Source: Polaromonas sp. JS666
Lineage (GTDB): Bacteria; Pseudomonadota; Gammaproteobacteria; Burkholderiales; Burkholderiaceae_C
Length of the DNA stretch: 64,000 nt
Reading direction: 5' to 3'
Assembly (NCBI RefSeq): GCF_000013865.1
Contig: NC_007950.1
Coordinates: forward strand, 1-64,000
A program made the translations under genes and the position numbers. How positions within the stretch are numbered: the stretch's first letter is position 1; each line of letters opens with the position of its first letter. This document shows positions 18,987 to 28,075 of the stretch, one piece after another. The notes beneath the pieces were generated by a model that was not told the DNA's origin, did not search any database, and saw only the letters and a list, made by a program, of their open reading frames with translations.

Positions 18987-20984
18987 TCAGGAGGGGCTGA
19001 CTTCGGCCAGCATCTGGTGGCGCTCGACCATGTCGCCGACCCGGCAGCGCAGGCTGCTCAGGCTGCCTTCGAACGGCGCCGTGACGTGCAATTCCATCTT
19101 CATCGATTCAAGCACGATCACTGTCTGGCCGAGGGCGACGGTCTCGCCGACCGCAGCCTTGACCGCGACCACCTTGCCCATCATCGGCGCGCCCAGTTGC
19201 CCGCTGGCGGCGGCGTCACCGGCAGCGCCCCCCAGATAGGGTTGCGCCGTGAACACGCCGCTGCCCAGCGCACTGGAGAGCTCGACCTGCCGCGCATCGC
19301 CCCGGATCGTCAGCTCCAGCGCCCGCCCGTCGCAATGCAACAGGGAGCGCCCGGCCGCGAGCGGCTGCAGCGAGGCGTTCACTTCCTGCTCGCCAATGAC
19401 CAGGGTGCAAGCGCCCTGGGCGTCGCGCCTCGAAAACCGCACCGGCCACTCGGCCACGCCCGCCTTCAACACCAGGGCCGGCTGGGGCGCGGCCTGAATT
19501 GGCCCACTGCTCAGGCGCCAACCAGTGAAGCCGTCCCACAGGGTCCAGCAGCCCAGCGCGGACCACCCGGCGCGCTGCTGCGCCAGCCAGTGCAGGGCGG
19601 CGGCGGCCAGGTGCTCGATCGGCGGCGCGGCGGGAGCCACCACGCCGCGCTGTGCATGGCGTTCATCGATCAGGCGGGTGTGGAAACTGGCGTCGCGGGT
19701 TTCCGGCCACTCCAGCAGTTCATGCAGGAATTCCAGGTTGGTCACCAGCCCGATCACCGTGCTCTCTCGCAATCCGGCCACCAGCGCCCGGCGCGCCGAG
19801 TCGCGGTCGCTCGCATGCGCGATGAGCTTGGCGATCATCGAATCGTAGTGCGGCGAGATTTCGTCGCCACTGTCCACCCCGGACTCGATGCGCACGCCCG
19901 CGCGTGAAAAATCGACCACCTGCAGCCGCCCGGTGGCAGGCAGGAAACCGGCATCGGCGTCTTCCGCGCACAGCCTGGCCTCGAAGGCGTGGCCGGTGCA
20001 ATGCACATCGGCCTGCGCCAGCGGCAAATTGCCGGTGGCGGCAATGTGCAGTTGCAACTCCACCAGATCGAGGCCAGTCACTTCTTCGGTCACCGGGTGC
20101 TCGACCTGCAGGCGCGGATTGACCTCCAGGAAGTAATGCTCCCCCCCGGTGACAACGAACTCCACCGTGCCCAGGCCACGGTAGTTCACGCCGGCGGCCA
20201 GCTTCACCGCATCGGCCAGGATGGCGGCGCGCAGTTTGGGGCTGAGACCGCTGGACGGCGCCTCTTCGATCACTTTCTGATGGCGGCGCTGCAAGGTGCA
20301 TTCACGCTCGAACAGGTGAATGGCGTGGCCCTGGCCATCACCGGCCACCTGCACTTCCAGATGGCGCACCTGCGGCAGATACCGCTCGACGATCAGCTCG
20401 CCATTGCCGAAAGATTTTTCAGCCTCGCGCATGGCACTTTCAATGCGCCCTTCCAGCCCCTCCAGCGTCTCGACCACCGCCATGCCACGGCCGCCGCCGC
20501 CGGCCACCGCCTTGAGCAGCACCGGCAGCGTCATGCCGCGCACCAGGCGCAACACCTCGGTCGGGTCGGTCATGCCGCCTTCGCTGCCGGGAATGACCGG
20601 CACGCCCAGGCGTGCTGCCTCCCGCTTGGCGCTAGCTTTGCCGCCGATGCGCTCAATGGTGTCGGCCGTGGGGCCAATGAAGGTGAGCCCGGCCGCGTCG
20701 AGCGCGCGCACAAAAGCCGCGTTTTCCGAGACAAAGCCATAACCCGGATGCACGGCGTCGGCGCCGACGCGCTTGGCCGCCGCGATAATGGCGTCGATAT
20801 TGAGGTAACTCTCGCTCGGCGCGGCGCCCCCGAGCTCGACCGATTCACCGATCTCGCGCACATGGCGGGCAAACCGGTCGGCACTGGAATGCACGGTCGC
20901 CACTTCCAGGCCGAGCTTGCGGCAGGTGCGGGCGATGCGGCAGGCGATCTCGCCGCGGTTGGCAATGAGGACTTTCTTAAGCAT
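18987..20984 (-). CDS. Acyl-CoA carboxylase alpha subunit (biotin carboxylase + BCCP), second copy
   Basis: 665 residues: biotin carboxylase (VLIANRGEIACRIARTCRK, ATP-grasp KAVAGGGGRGM, EVNPRLQVEHPVTEE) and a C-terminal biotinyl domain with K629 in ESMKM. It is clearly diverged from the liuD-like copy at 13535. With the adjacent beta subunit (14-base gap upstream) it makes a second complete carboxylase, a geranyl-CoA carboxylase (AtuF-like) or related branched acyl-CoA enzyme by context. Start at ATG 20984; the longer upstream frame is a shadow of the beta gene. Confidence 0.87.
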   Translation of the reverse strand: MLKKVLIANRGEIACRIARTCRKLGLEVATVHSSADRFARHVREIGESVELGGAAPSESYLNIDAIIAAAKRVGADAVHPGYGFVSENAAFVRALDAAGLTFIGPTADTIERIGGKASAKREAARLGVPVIPGSEGGMTDPTEVLRLVRGMTLPVLLKAVAGGGGRGMAVVETLEGLEGRIESAMREAEKSFGNGELIVERYLPQVRHLEVQVAGDGQGHAIHLFERECTLQRRHQKVIEEAPSSGLSPKLRAAILADAVKLAAGVNYRGLGTVEFVVTGGEHYFLEVNPRLQVEHPVTEEVTGLDLVELQLHIAATGNLPLAQADVHCTGHAFEARLCAEDADAGFLPATGRLQVVDFSRAGVRIESGVDSGDEISPHYDSMIAKLIAHASDRDSARRALVAGLRESTVIGLVTNLEFLHELLEWPETRDASFHTRLIDERHAQRGVVAPAAPPIEHLAAAALHWLAQQRAGWSALGCWTLWDGFTGWRLSSGPIQAAPQPALVLKAGVAEWPVRFSRRDAQGACTLVIGEQEVNASLQPLAAGRSLLHCDGRALELTIRGDARQVELSSALGSGVFTAQPYLGGAAGDAAASGQLGAPMMGKVVAVKAAVGETVALGQTVIVLESMKMELHVTAPFEGSLSSLRCRVGDMVERHQMLAEVSPS

Positions 20985-20998
20985 GGCGGGCGTCCTGA

Positions 20999-22606
20999 TT
21001 AAAAGCGGAAAATGCCGAACGGCGTCGGCTTGGCGGCGGTGCGGGAGGCGAGGTCGAGCAGCAGCCCCATGGCGTCGCGGGTTTCCACCGGATCGATGAT
21101 GCCGTCCACCCACAAATTCGAAGAGAAGTTCGTGGCGGGCTGGAAATCTTCGTAAATTTTGCGTACCGGGGCTTTGAATGCCTCTTCTTCCTCGGGCGTC
21201 CACTCTTTGCCCTCGGTCTTGTTGATCTGCTTGCGCACCAGCGCCATCACGGTGGCGGCCTGATCCGGGCCCATGATGGCCGCGCGGCCGGTCGGCCAGG
21301 CGAACATCGCAGTCGGGTTGAACGGGCGGCCGCACATCGCCAGGTAGCCGGCGCCGTAAGAGGCGCCCATGATGATGGTGTACTTGGGCACGTTGGCCGA
21401 GGCCATCGCTGTGATCATCTTGGCCCCGGCTTTGGCAATGCCTGCCTGCTCGGCGGCGCGCCCGACCATGAAGCCGGTCACGTCGGCCATGAACAGCAGC
21501 GGGATGTCACGCTGGCAGCACAGATCGATGAAGTGCGCCGCCTTCATCGCGCTATCCGGGAACAGCACGCCCTGATTGGCCAGGATGCCGACCTCGTGGC
21601 CATGGATGCGCGCAAAGCCGGTCAGCAGGGTGTCGCCATACATCGGCTTGAATTCCTGGAACCGGCTGTCGTCGACAAAGCGCGCCAGAATCTCGCGCGT
21701 GTCAGTCGGAATCTTGGTGTCGCGGCTGATGATGCCGTAAATCTCGCGCGGGTCGAAGCGTGGCGGCACCGACGGCTGGCGCGTCCAGCGCGGCTTGGGC
21801 TGCTCACCCAGGTCCCGTACGATTTCACGCGTGATGGCCAGGGCGTGGCGGTCATCTTCGGCGATGTGATCAGTGACGCCGCTGACACTGCAGTGCATCT
21901 TGGCGCCGCCCAGCGCTTCGGCATCGACCGTCTCGCCGGTGGCGGCAAAGGTCAGCTCGGGACCGCCGAGGTACATATAGCCCTGCTCCTTGACGATCAC
22001 CGCCTCATCGCACAGCGCCGGGATGTAGGCGCCACCCGCCGTGCAGGGGCCCATCACCACGGCAATCTGCTGGATGCCTTCGGCCGACATGCGAACCTGG
22101 TTGTTGAAAATGCTGCCGAACTGCCCCACGTCGGGAAAGATGTGGGCCATTTCCGGCAGGAAGGCGCCACCACTGTCCACCAGCGTGATGCAGGGCAAGC
22201 GGTGTGCCCAGGCAATCTGCTGCGCCCGCACATGCTTCTTGCAGGTCATGCCGTAGTAGGTGCCGCCCTTCACGGTGGCGTCGTTGGCGATGATCATGCA
22301 CGGGCGGCCCTGCACCAGGCCGATGCCGGTGATGATGCTGGCGCCCGGCGGCACGCCGTCGTACATGCCTTCGCCGGCCAGCATGCCGACCTCCAGGAAA
22401 GGCGAACCCGGATCGAGCAGCACTTCGACACGATGCCGCGGCAGGATCTTGTTGCGCGCCAGGTGTTTTTCCCGCGCTTTGGGTGGCCCACCGGCCAGCG
22501 CCAATTGACGGCGCTTTTGCAGGTCCGCGATCACGGCCTCATAGGCTTCGCGGTTGAGTCGGAATTCGTCGTCGGAAGTCGACACGCGTGAGGTGAGGAT
22601 GGTCAT
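20999..22606 (-). CDS. Acyl-CoA carboxylase beta subunit (carboxyltransferase), second copy
   Basis: 535 residues with the carboxyltransferase motifs SGGAFLPEMAHIFPD, GPCTAGGAYIPALCDE, DVTGFMVGRAAEQAG and GASYGAGYLAMCGR. It differs from the liuB-like copy in the acyl-binding stretches (TYYGMTCKKHVRAQQ, FNPTAMFAWP), so a different acyl-CoA is likely; geranyl-CoA carboxylase AtuC is the nearest known role by operon logic. Having two full carboxylases on the two sides of one lyase gene is the notable feature. Confidence 0.87.
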   Translation of the reverse strand: MTILTSRVSTSDDEFRLNREAYEAVIADLQKRRQLALAGGPPKAREKHLARNKILPRHRVEVLLDPGSPFLEVGMLAGEGMYDGVPPGASIITGIGLVQGRPCMIIANDATVKGGTYYGMTCKKHVRAQQIAWAHRLPCITLVDSGGAFLPEMAHIFPDVGQFGSIFNNQVRMSAEGIQQIAVVMGPCTAGGAYIPALCDEAVIVKEQGYMYLGGPELTFAATGETVDAEALGGAKMHCSVSGVTDHIAEDDRHALAITREIVRDLGEQPKPRWTRQPSVPPRFDPREIYGIISRDTKIPTDTREILARFVDDSRFQEFKPMYGDTLLTGFARIHGHEVGILANQGVLFPDSAMKAAHFIDLCCQRDIPLLFMADVTGFMVGRAAEQAGIAKAGAKMITAMASANVPKYTIIMGASYGAGYLAMCGRPFNPTAMFAWPTGRAAIMGPDQAATVMALVRKQINKTEGKEWTPEEEEAFKAPVRKIYEDFQPATNFSSNLWVDGIIDPVETRDAMGLLLDLASRTAAKPTPFGIFRF

Positions 22607-22639
22607 ATGCGCTCTTGCATCAGTTCGTAAGGAAAGTGT

Positions 22640-23428
22640 TCAGGGCTTGAACACCGGTGCGCGGCGCGCTTCGAAGGCCGCCAGGCCTTCACTGACGTCG
22701 TCATCAAGCAGGGCGGCACTGGCCAGGTCTTCCTCAAGTTGGAGGCCGACCTCCGACGAACCCTCCATGCCCTGACGCGCAAGGTGTTTCATGGTCGCCA
22801 TGCCAATGCGGCTGCGCGTGGCGAGCTTGGTGCAGTACGCCAGGGCTTCCTCATGCAGCTTGCCAGGCTCGACCACATAGTTCACCAGCCCCCACTGCTC
22901 GGCCGTGTCGGCATCGATCCAGCGGGCCGAGAAGAACAGATCCAGACCACGTCGCAGGCCGACGATGCGAGGCATGCGCTGGCTGCCGCCCCAGCCGGGA
23001 ATCAAACCGAACTGGGCGTGCTGGTCGCCAAAGCGCGCATCCTTGGCAGCAAAAATGATGTCGCAGGCCAGCATCAGTTCGCTGCCCCCGGCCAGGGTCA
23101 GACCCTGACAGGCCGCCACCACTGGCAGATCGCTGTGCTCCAGGCGCTTGAGCACGCTGTGGCCATAGCCGATGAAGTGTTTGAGGCTGGCCGGATCGCC
23201 ACGCAGCGACTTCACCTCATCGAGATCAGCGCCGGTGCAAAAATGCTTGCCTTGCGCCCGGATCAGAATGGCGCGCACACCGGAATCGGGTTTCTCGAAC
23301 CCGTCGATGGCGGCCTCGATGCCCGCATGAACGGACATCGACAGGCAGTTGAATTTTTCGGGTCGCGCCAGCTCGATGATGCCAACGGCGCCTTCACGGC
23401 TGACCACCAAGGAAGATGTCTGGCTCAT
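22640..23428 (-). CDS. Enoyl-CoA hydratase/isomerase family protein
   Basis: 262 residues. Crotonase fold with KHFCTGADLDE and oxyanion loop CQGLTLAGGSELML. In the segment equivalent to the first catalytic glutamate the sequence is GDQHAQFGLIPGWGG, with His in place of Glu, and the second glutamate position is Asp (RRGLDLFF). It may be an isomerase, dehydratase or C-C hydrolase rather than a classical hydratase. ATG 23428 has a strong AAGGAGAA site and overlaps the stop of the acyl-CoA dehydrogenase (ATGA). Confidence 0.82.
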   Translation of the reverse strand: MSQTSSLVVSREGAVGIIELARPEKFNCLSMSVHAGIEAAIDGFEKPDSGVRAILIRAQGKHFCTGADLDEVKSLRGDPASLKHFIGYGHSVLKRLEHSDLPVVAACQGLTLAGGSELMLACDIIFAAKDARFGDQHAQFGLIPGWGGSQRMPRIVGLRRGLDLFFSARWIDADTAEQWGLVNYVVEPGKLHEEALAYCTKLATRSRIGMATMKHLARQGMEGSSEVGLQLEEDLASAALLDDDVSEGLAAFEARRAPVFKP

Positions 23429-24591
23429 GATTTGTTCTCCTTCGCATATTGCACCGCCGCGCGGCCCACGCGCTCGCGCGCAACGATCAGTTTCATGATT
23501 TGCGCCGTGCCGTCGCCGATTTCCAGGCCCATCACGTCGCGCAGGCGCTGCTGGTGCGGCAGATCCATTGACCAGCCATAGTGACCAAACGTCAGCAGGC
23601 ACTGGTGGATCGCGTCGAAAGCGGTTTTGGGCCCCATCCACTTGACCATGGCCGCTTCCGCAGTGTGCGGCTGGCCGGCGTCGCGCAAGGCCAGGCCGTG
23701 GTAGCAAAGCTGGCGGCAGGCGGCAATCAGGGTCTCGAATTCAACAATCGGAAAACTCACGCCCTGGTACTGCGCCAGCGGCGCGCCAAAAGTCTGGCGT
23801 TCCTTCACGTACTCCCAGGTTTCGTCGATCGAGGCCTGCGCGGCGGCCACACACTGCAGCGCGATCAGGATGCGGCTGAAGTCAAAGCCCTGCATCACCT
23901 GCGTGAAGCCTTTGCCCTCCGCGCCCAGCCGGTTGGCGACCGGCACCCGCACGTCGTCGAAAAACACCGAGCCACGACCGATGATTTTGCTGCCCACGTC
24001 GTTGAATCGCGTGCGTTGCACGCCGGGCTGGTTCAGATCCACCAGAAAGGCACTGATGCCACGCGCACCCTCCTCGGGCTTGCCGGTGCGCGCGAACAGC
24101 ACCATGGCGTCGGCCTGGTCGGCAAAGGTGATCGATGTCTTCTCACCCGAAAGGATGTACTCGTCGCCAACGCGACGCGCCTTGAGTTGCAGATTGGCGG
24201 CATCCGAGCCACCGCGCGGTTCGGTCAAACCCAGCGCAACGATGGCCTCGCCCGCCACGATCCGGCTGTTCCAGGTGCGCGCCAGCTCGGGGGACGCATT
24301 GGCATGGATGATGGCGCCCATCAGCGAACTGAGCAGCTGCATATAGCTGACGTTGAAGTCGCCGTAGGCAATTTCCTCGGTAATGATACCGGCCGTGACA
24401 CCGCTCAGGCCCATGCCGCCATATTCCTCAGGCAGATCGACACCGATCAGACCGAGTGAGCCCATTTCCCTGAACAGCGCCCGGTCAATGCCCGGCTCCG
24501 ATTCGCGTTTCTGGTAATCGGGCCTGAGTTTCTCTCGGGCAAAGCGGCGCGCCACGTCACGCAGCGCAATTTGATCATCGTCGAAAATCAT
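23425..24591 (-). CDS. Acyl-CoA dehydrogenase, cyclohexanecarboxyl-CoA dehydrogenase-like
   Basis: 388 residues, first gene of the leftward operon. It has the flavin signature LGLTEPRGGSDAANL and a C-terminal FGHYGWSMDLPHQQRLRDVM block followed by EIGDGTAQIMKL. This C-terminal form is the one I associate with AliB-like cyclohexanecarboxyl-CoA dehydrogenases. It would insert the alpha,beta double bond into an alicyclic or branched acyl-CoA. A CCAAAC-AGTT-GTTAGT operator lies about 120 bases upstream, shared with the divergent FadH-like gene. Confidence 0.83.
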   Translation of the reverse strand: MIFDDDQIALRDVARRFAREKLRPDYQKRESEPGIDRALFREMGSLGLIGVDLPEEYGGMGLSGVTAGIITEEIAYGDFNVSYMQLLSSLMGAIIHANASPELARTWNSRIVAGEAIVALGLTEPRGGSDAANLQLKARRVGDEYILSGEKTSITFADQADAMVLFARTGKPEEGARGISAFLVDLNQPGVQRTRFNDVGSKIIGRGSVFFDDVRVPVANRLGAEGKGFTQVMQGFDFSRILIALQCVAAAQASIDETWEYVKERQTFGAPLAQYQGVSFPIVEFETLIAACRQLCYHGLALRDAGQPHTAEAAMVKWMGPKTAFDAIHQCLLTFGHYGWSMDLPHQQRLRDVMGLEIGDGTAQIMKLIVARERVGRAAVQYAKENKS

Positions 24592-24708
24592 CGCTAGTAG
24601 CTCCTAGTTGACTGTTGCCGAAACCGCCGCCGCCGACCCTACCGTCAACCCTATGAGAATTGAGGTAAGCGCCGATTGCAAAATCAGGCGACTCCATGTA
24701 ATATAGCA

Positions 24709-24724
24709 CCAAACAGTTGTTAGT
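24709..24724. promoter_or_regulatory. TetR-type operator in the divergent promoter
   Basis: CCAAAC-AGTT-GTTAGT, a 5-of-6 match on each arm to the window-wide palindrome CCTAAC-N4-GTTAGG. It lies in the 156-base gap between the leftward carboxylase operon and the rightward FadH-like operon, so one dimer or dimer pair could control both. Confidence 0.6.
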
Positions 24725-24747
24725 TAGATATGCTGGAGAATTTCTGA

Positions 24748-26796
24748 ATGCCCCACGAGCCCATGGCCCCTTTTCCACGACTGCTGTCTCCCCTGAAGGT
24801 CGGCGCGCACACCCTTGGCAACCGGACGCTGATGGGCTCGATGCACACACGCCTGGAGTCGCTGGACCGCTCCATCGACCGGCTCTCCCTGTTTTATGCC
24901 GAGCGGGCGCGCGGTGGCGTCGGCCTGATCGTCACGGGCGGCTATGCCCCTTGCCAGGATGGCCTGCTGGATGAAACGGGTCCCTTGCTCGTCACGCCGG
25001 AACAGGCCGATGCGCTCAAACCGATCCCACAGGCAGTGCATGCCGAAGGCGGCAAGATCATTCTGCAAATCCTGCACACCGGCCGCTACGCAAAAGTCGC
25101 CAGGCCGGTCGGCGCCTCCGACATCCCTTCTCCGATTAACCCGCGCGCGCCGCGTGCCTTGAGCACGGCCGAAGTCTGGCAAACGATTGAGGACTATGTG
25201 CGCTGCGCCGAGCTCGCCCAGCGCGCTGGCTTCGATGGCGTCGAGATCATGGGCTCGGAGGGTTACCTGCTCAACCAGTTCACCGTCACGCGCACCAACA
25301 ACCGCAGCGACGAATTTGGCGGCAGCATGGAGAATCGCCATCGCCTGCCGGTAGAAATCGTGCAGCGCACACGCGAACGCCTGGGCCCAGAGTTTTTGCT
25401 GATGTTCCGGGTATCGGCGCTCGATCTGGTCGAAGGTGGCGCCCCGGCCGCTGAAATCATCCAGCTCGCGCAGGCGGTGCAGGCTGCTGGCGCCGACATC
25501 CTCAACACCGGCATCGGCTGGCACGAAGCACGCATCCCGACCATTGCCTACGTGGTGCCGCGCGCCGCCTGGCGCTTTGCGGCGGCCCGCATCAAAAAAG
25601 CGGTGACGATTCCCGTCATCGTCTCCAACCGCATCAACACGCCCGATCTGGCCGAAGAAATCCTGGCCAGTGGCGATGCCGACATGGTGTCGATGGCGCG
25701 CCCTTTCCTGGCCGATGCCGACTTCGTGCGCAAGGCGGCCGAGGGCCGCGCCAACGAGATCAACACCTGCATCGCCTGCAACCAGGCCTGTCTCGACTAC
25801 ATCTTCGCCGACCGGCCTGCCACCTGCCTGGTCAATCCACGCGCCGGGCGCGAACTGGAGTTTTCGCTCATGCCGCCACCGGCGGCGCGGCGCAAGGTGG
25901 CGGTGATCGGCGCCGGCGCGGCCGGGCTGGCCTGCGCACTGAGCGCTGCCGAGCGCGGCCACGCCGTCACCCTGTTCGAGGCCGGGCCCGAGATCGGCGG
26001 CCAGTTGAACCTGGCCCGTGCCGTGCCGGGCAAACAGGAGTTCAACGAGCTGCTGCGCTATTTCAAACAAGGCGTGGCGCGGCACGGCGTGACGCTCAAG
26101 CTGGACACACGGGCGGATGCCCCATCGCTCGCTGCCGGCCACTACGACCGCATCGTGGTCGCCACCGGCGTGCGCCCGCGCCTGCCGCAAATTCCGGGCA
26201 TCCCCCACCCCAAGGTGGTGAGTTATGCCGACCTGCTGTCGGACCGGGTGCAAGCCGGCCATAAGGTGGCCGTGATCGGCGCCGGCGGCATCGGCTTCGA
26301 CGTGGCGACGTTTCTGCTGCACGAATCCCCGGCCGATGCCGCCCGGCCGCAGACGGTCGCTCAGTTTCAGGCCGAATGGGGGGTCGACACCTCGCCCACA
26401 GCCGCAGGCGGCCTCAAACCGGCGCAGCCGGTCAGCGCAGCGCGCGAAGTCACTTTGCTGCAGCGCAAACTTGAGAAACCCGGCCGTACCTTGGGCATGA
26501 GCACCGGCTGGGCACTCAAGGCCGAACTGGCGCGGCGCGGCCTGCGCACGCTTTCGGGCTGCACCTACGAACGCATCGACGACACCGGTCTGCACCTGAG
26601 CGTCAACGGCGTGCCGCAAACATTGGTGGTGGACACCATCGTCCTGTGCGCCGGCCAGGACAGCGAGAACACGCTGGCTGCCGAATTGCGCGCGCTCGGC
26701 CTCGCACCCGAGATCATCGGCGGCGCCGATCTGGCCGCCGAACTCGACGCCCTGCGCGCCATTGACCAGGGCACACGCCTCGGTTTGGCCCTCTGA
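24748..26796 (+). CDS. fadH: 2,4-dienoyl-CoA reductase-like (FadH family) iron-sulfur flavoprotein
   Basis: 682 residues in the FadH layout: an N-terminal old-yellow-enzyme FMN barrel (1-340) with HTGRYA and NNRSDEFGGSMENR, a 4Fe-4S cluster site CIACNQACLDYIF with CLVNPRAG, then FAD (VAVIGAGAAGLACAL) and NAD(P) (VAVIGAGGIGFDVA) domains. FadH removes double bonds from polyunsaturated enoyl-CoA; related enzymes reduce alicyclic or terpenoid enones. The C-terminal insertion around residues 525-565 (AEWGVDTSPTAAGG) is typical of FadH. Ribosome site GGAGA lies upstream. Confidence 0.87.
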   Translation: MPHEPMAPFPRLLSPLKVGAHTLGNRTLMGSMHTRLESLDRSIDRLSLFYAERARGGVGLIVTGGYAPCQDGLLDETGPLLVTPEQADALKPIPQAVHAEGGKIILQILHTGRYAKVARPVGASDIPSPINPRAPRALSTAEVWQTIEDYVRCAELAQRAGFDGVEIMGSEGYLLNQFTVTRTNNRSDEFGGSMENRHRLPVEIVQRTRERLGPEFLLMFRVSALDLVEGGAPAAEIIQLAQAVQAAGADILNTGIGWHEARIPTIAYVVPRAAWRFAAARIKKAVTIPVIVSNRINTPDLAEEILASGDADMVSMARPFLADADFVRKAAEGRANEINTCIACNQACLDYIFADRPATCLVNPRAGRELEFSLMPPPAARRKVAVIGAGAAGLACALSAAERGHAVTLFEAGPEIGGQLNLARAVPGKQEFNELLRYFKQGVARHGVTLKLDTRADAPSLAAGHYDRIVVATGVRPRLPQIPGIPHPKVVSYADLLSDRVQAGHKVAVIGAGGIGFDVATFLLHESPADAARPQTVAQFQAEWGVDTSPTAAGGLKPAQPVSAAREVTLLQRKLEKPGRTLGMSTGWALKAELARRGLRTLSGCTYERIDDTGLHLSVNGVPQTLVVDTIVLCAGQDSENTLAAELRALGLAPEIIGGADLAAELDALRAIDQGTRLGLAL

Positions 26797-26815
26797 CCCC
26801 ACTGGAACACCCCCC

Positions 26816-27982
26816 ATGGATTTCACCCCCAACCCGGAACACGAAACCATCCGCGAAGCCATCGGCAAAATCTGCGCCCGCTTCGACGACAGCTACTGGC
26901 TCGAACGCGACAAGGTTGGCGGCTTTCCGCACGAGCTGCACCGCGCCCTGGCTGACGGCGGCTGGCTCGGCATTTGCCTGCCGCAGGAGTATGGCGGCGG
27001 CGGACTGGGCATCAGTGAAGCCACCGTGATGATGCAGGCCATCTCGCAGTCGGGTGCCGGACTGTCGGGCGCATCGGCCGTGCACATGAACATTTTCGGC
27101 CTGCAGCCGGTCGCCGCGTTTGGCACCGAAGCGCAGAAATGCCGCATGCTGCCGCCACTGATCGCGGGCCGCGAAAAGGCCTGCTTCGCCGTCACCGAGC
27201 CCAACACCGGCCTGAACACCACCCGCTTGAAAACCCGCGCCGAACGGGTCGGCGACCACTATGTGCTGTCCGGCCAGAAGGTCTGGATCTCGACCGCCCA
27301 GGTGGCCGAAAAGATGCTGATTTTGGCGCGCACCACGCCAATTGAGGACTGCCAGAAACCGACCTTCGGCCTGAGTCTGTTCTACACCGACCTCGACCGC
27401 CGTTTTGTGCAGGTGCGCGAAATCGAGAAGATGGGGCGCAAAGCAGTCGACTCGAACGAACTCTTCATCGACGGCCTGCGGGTGCCGGTGGAGGACCGCA
27501 TCGGCGACGAGGGCCGTGGCTTTGAGTACATCCTGCATGGCATGAACCCGGAGCGGGTGCTGATCGCTGGTGAAGCGATCGGCCTGGGCCGCAAGGCGCT
27601 GGAGGTGGCCGTCAAGTACGCCAGCGAGCGCGTGGTCTTTGACCGCCCCATTGGCAAGAACCAGGCCATCCAGCATCCGCTGGCGGAATCGTGGATGGAA
27701 CTGGAGGCCGCCGAGATGATGGCGATGCGCGCGGCCTGGAAATACGACAACGGCCTGCCCTGCGGCGCCGATGCCAATGCCGCCAAGTACATGGCGGCCG
27801 AGGCCGGTTTCAACGCCTGCCAGCGCGCCATGGCCACGCTCGGCGGCTATGGCTACGCCAAGGAATACCACGTCGAGCGTTACCTGCGCGAAATGATGAT
27901 CCCGCGCGTCGCGCCGATCAGCCCGCAACTCATCCTGTGTTTCATCGCCGAGAAGGTGCTGGGCCTGCCAAAATCCTATTGA
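26816..27982 (+). CDS. Acyl-CoA dehydrogenase
   Basis: 388 residues with CFAVTEPNTGLNTTRL and the C-terminal GGYGYAKEYHVERYLRE block. The C-terminus PKSY is close to that of the enzyme at 36500 (PRSY), so the two are paralogs. Start ATG 26816 is chosen over an upstream frame that overlaps the FadH gene; 19 bases separate the genes. It oxidises an acyl-CoA to the trans-2-enoyl-CoA and passes electrons to ETF. Confidence 0.87.
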   Translation: MDFTPNPEHETIREAIGKICARFDDSYWLERDKVGGFPHELHRALADGGWLGICLPQEYGGGGLGISEATVMMQAISQSGAGLSGASAVHMNIFGLQPVAAFGTEAQKCRMLPPLIAGREKACFAVTEPNTGLNTTRLKTRAERVGDHYVLSGQKVWISTAQVAEKMLILARTTPIEDCQKPTFGLSLFYTDLDRRFVQVREIEKMGRKAVDSNELFIDGLRVPVEDRIGDEGRGFEYILHGMNPERVLIAGEAIGLGRKALEVAVKYASERVVFDRPIGKNQAIQHPLAESWMELEAAEMMAMRAAWKYDNGLPCGADANAAKYMAAEAGFNACQRAMATLGGYGYAKEYHVERYLREMMIPRVAPISPQLILCFIAEKVLGLPKSY

Positions 27983-28075
27983 CACTCACGAACCCACGAC
28001 CGATTTACTTCCCGCTGAGGCCAGCAATGCCCTCGTCAATACCCTCCTTTAACCCATGACAGCACCCACCCCATC

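Noticed and set aside
24724..26868. 714-codon minus-strand open frame opposite the FadH-like gene
   Set aside because: The plus-strand product has complete FadH motifs; the minus frame has no recognisable domain and lies entirely antisense.
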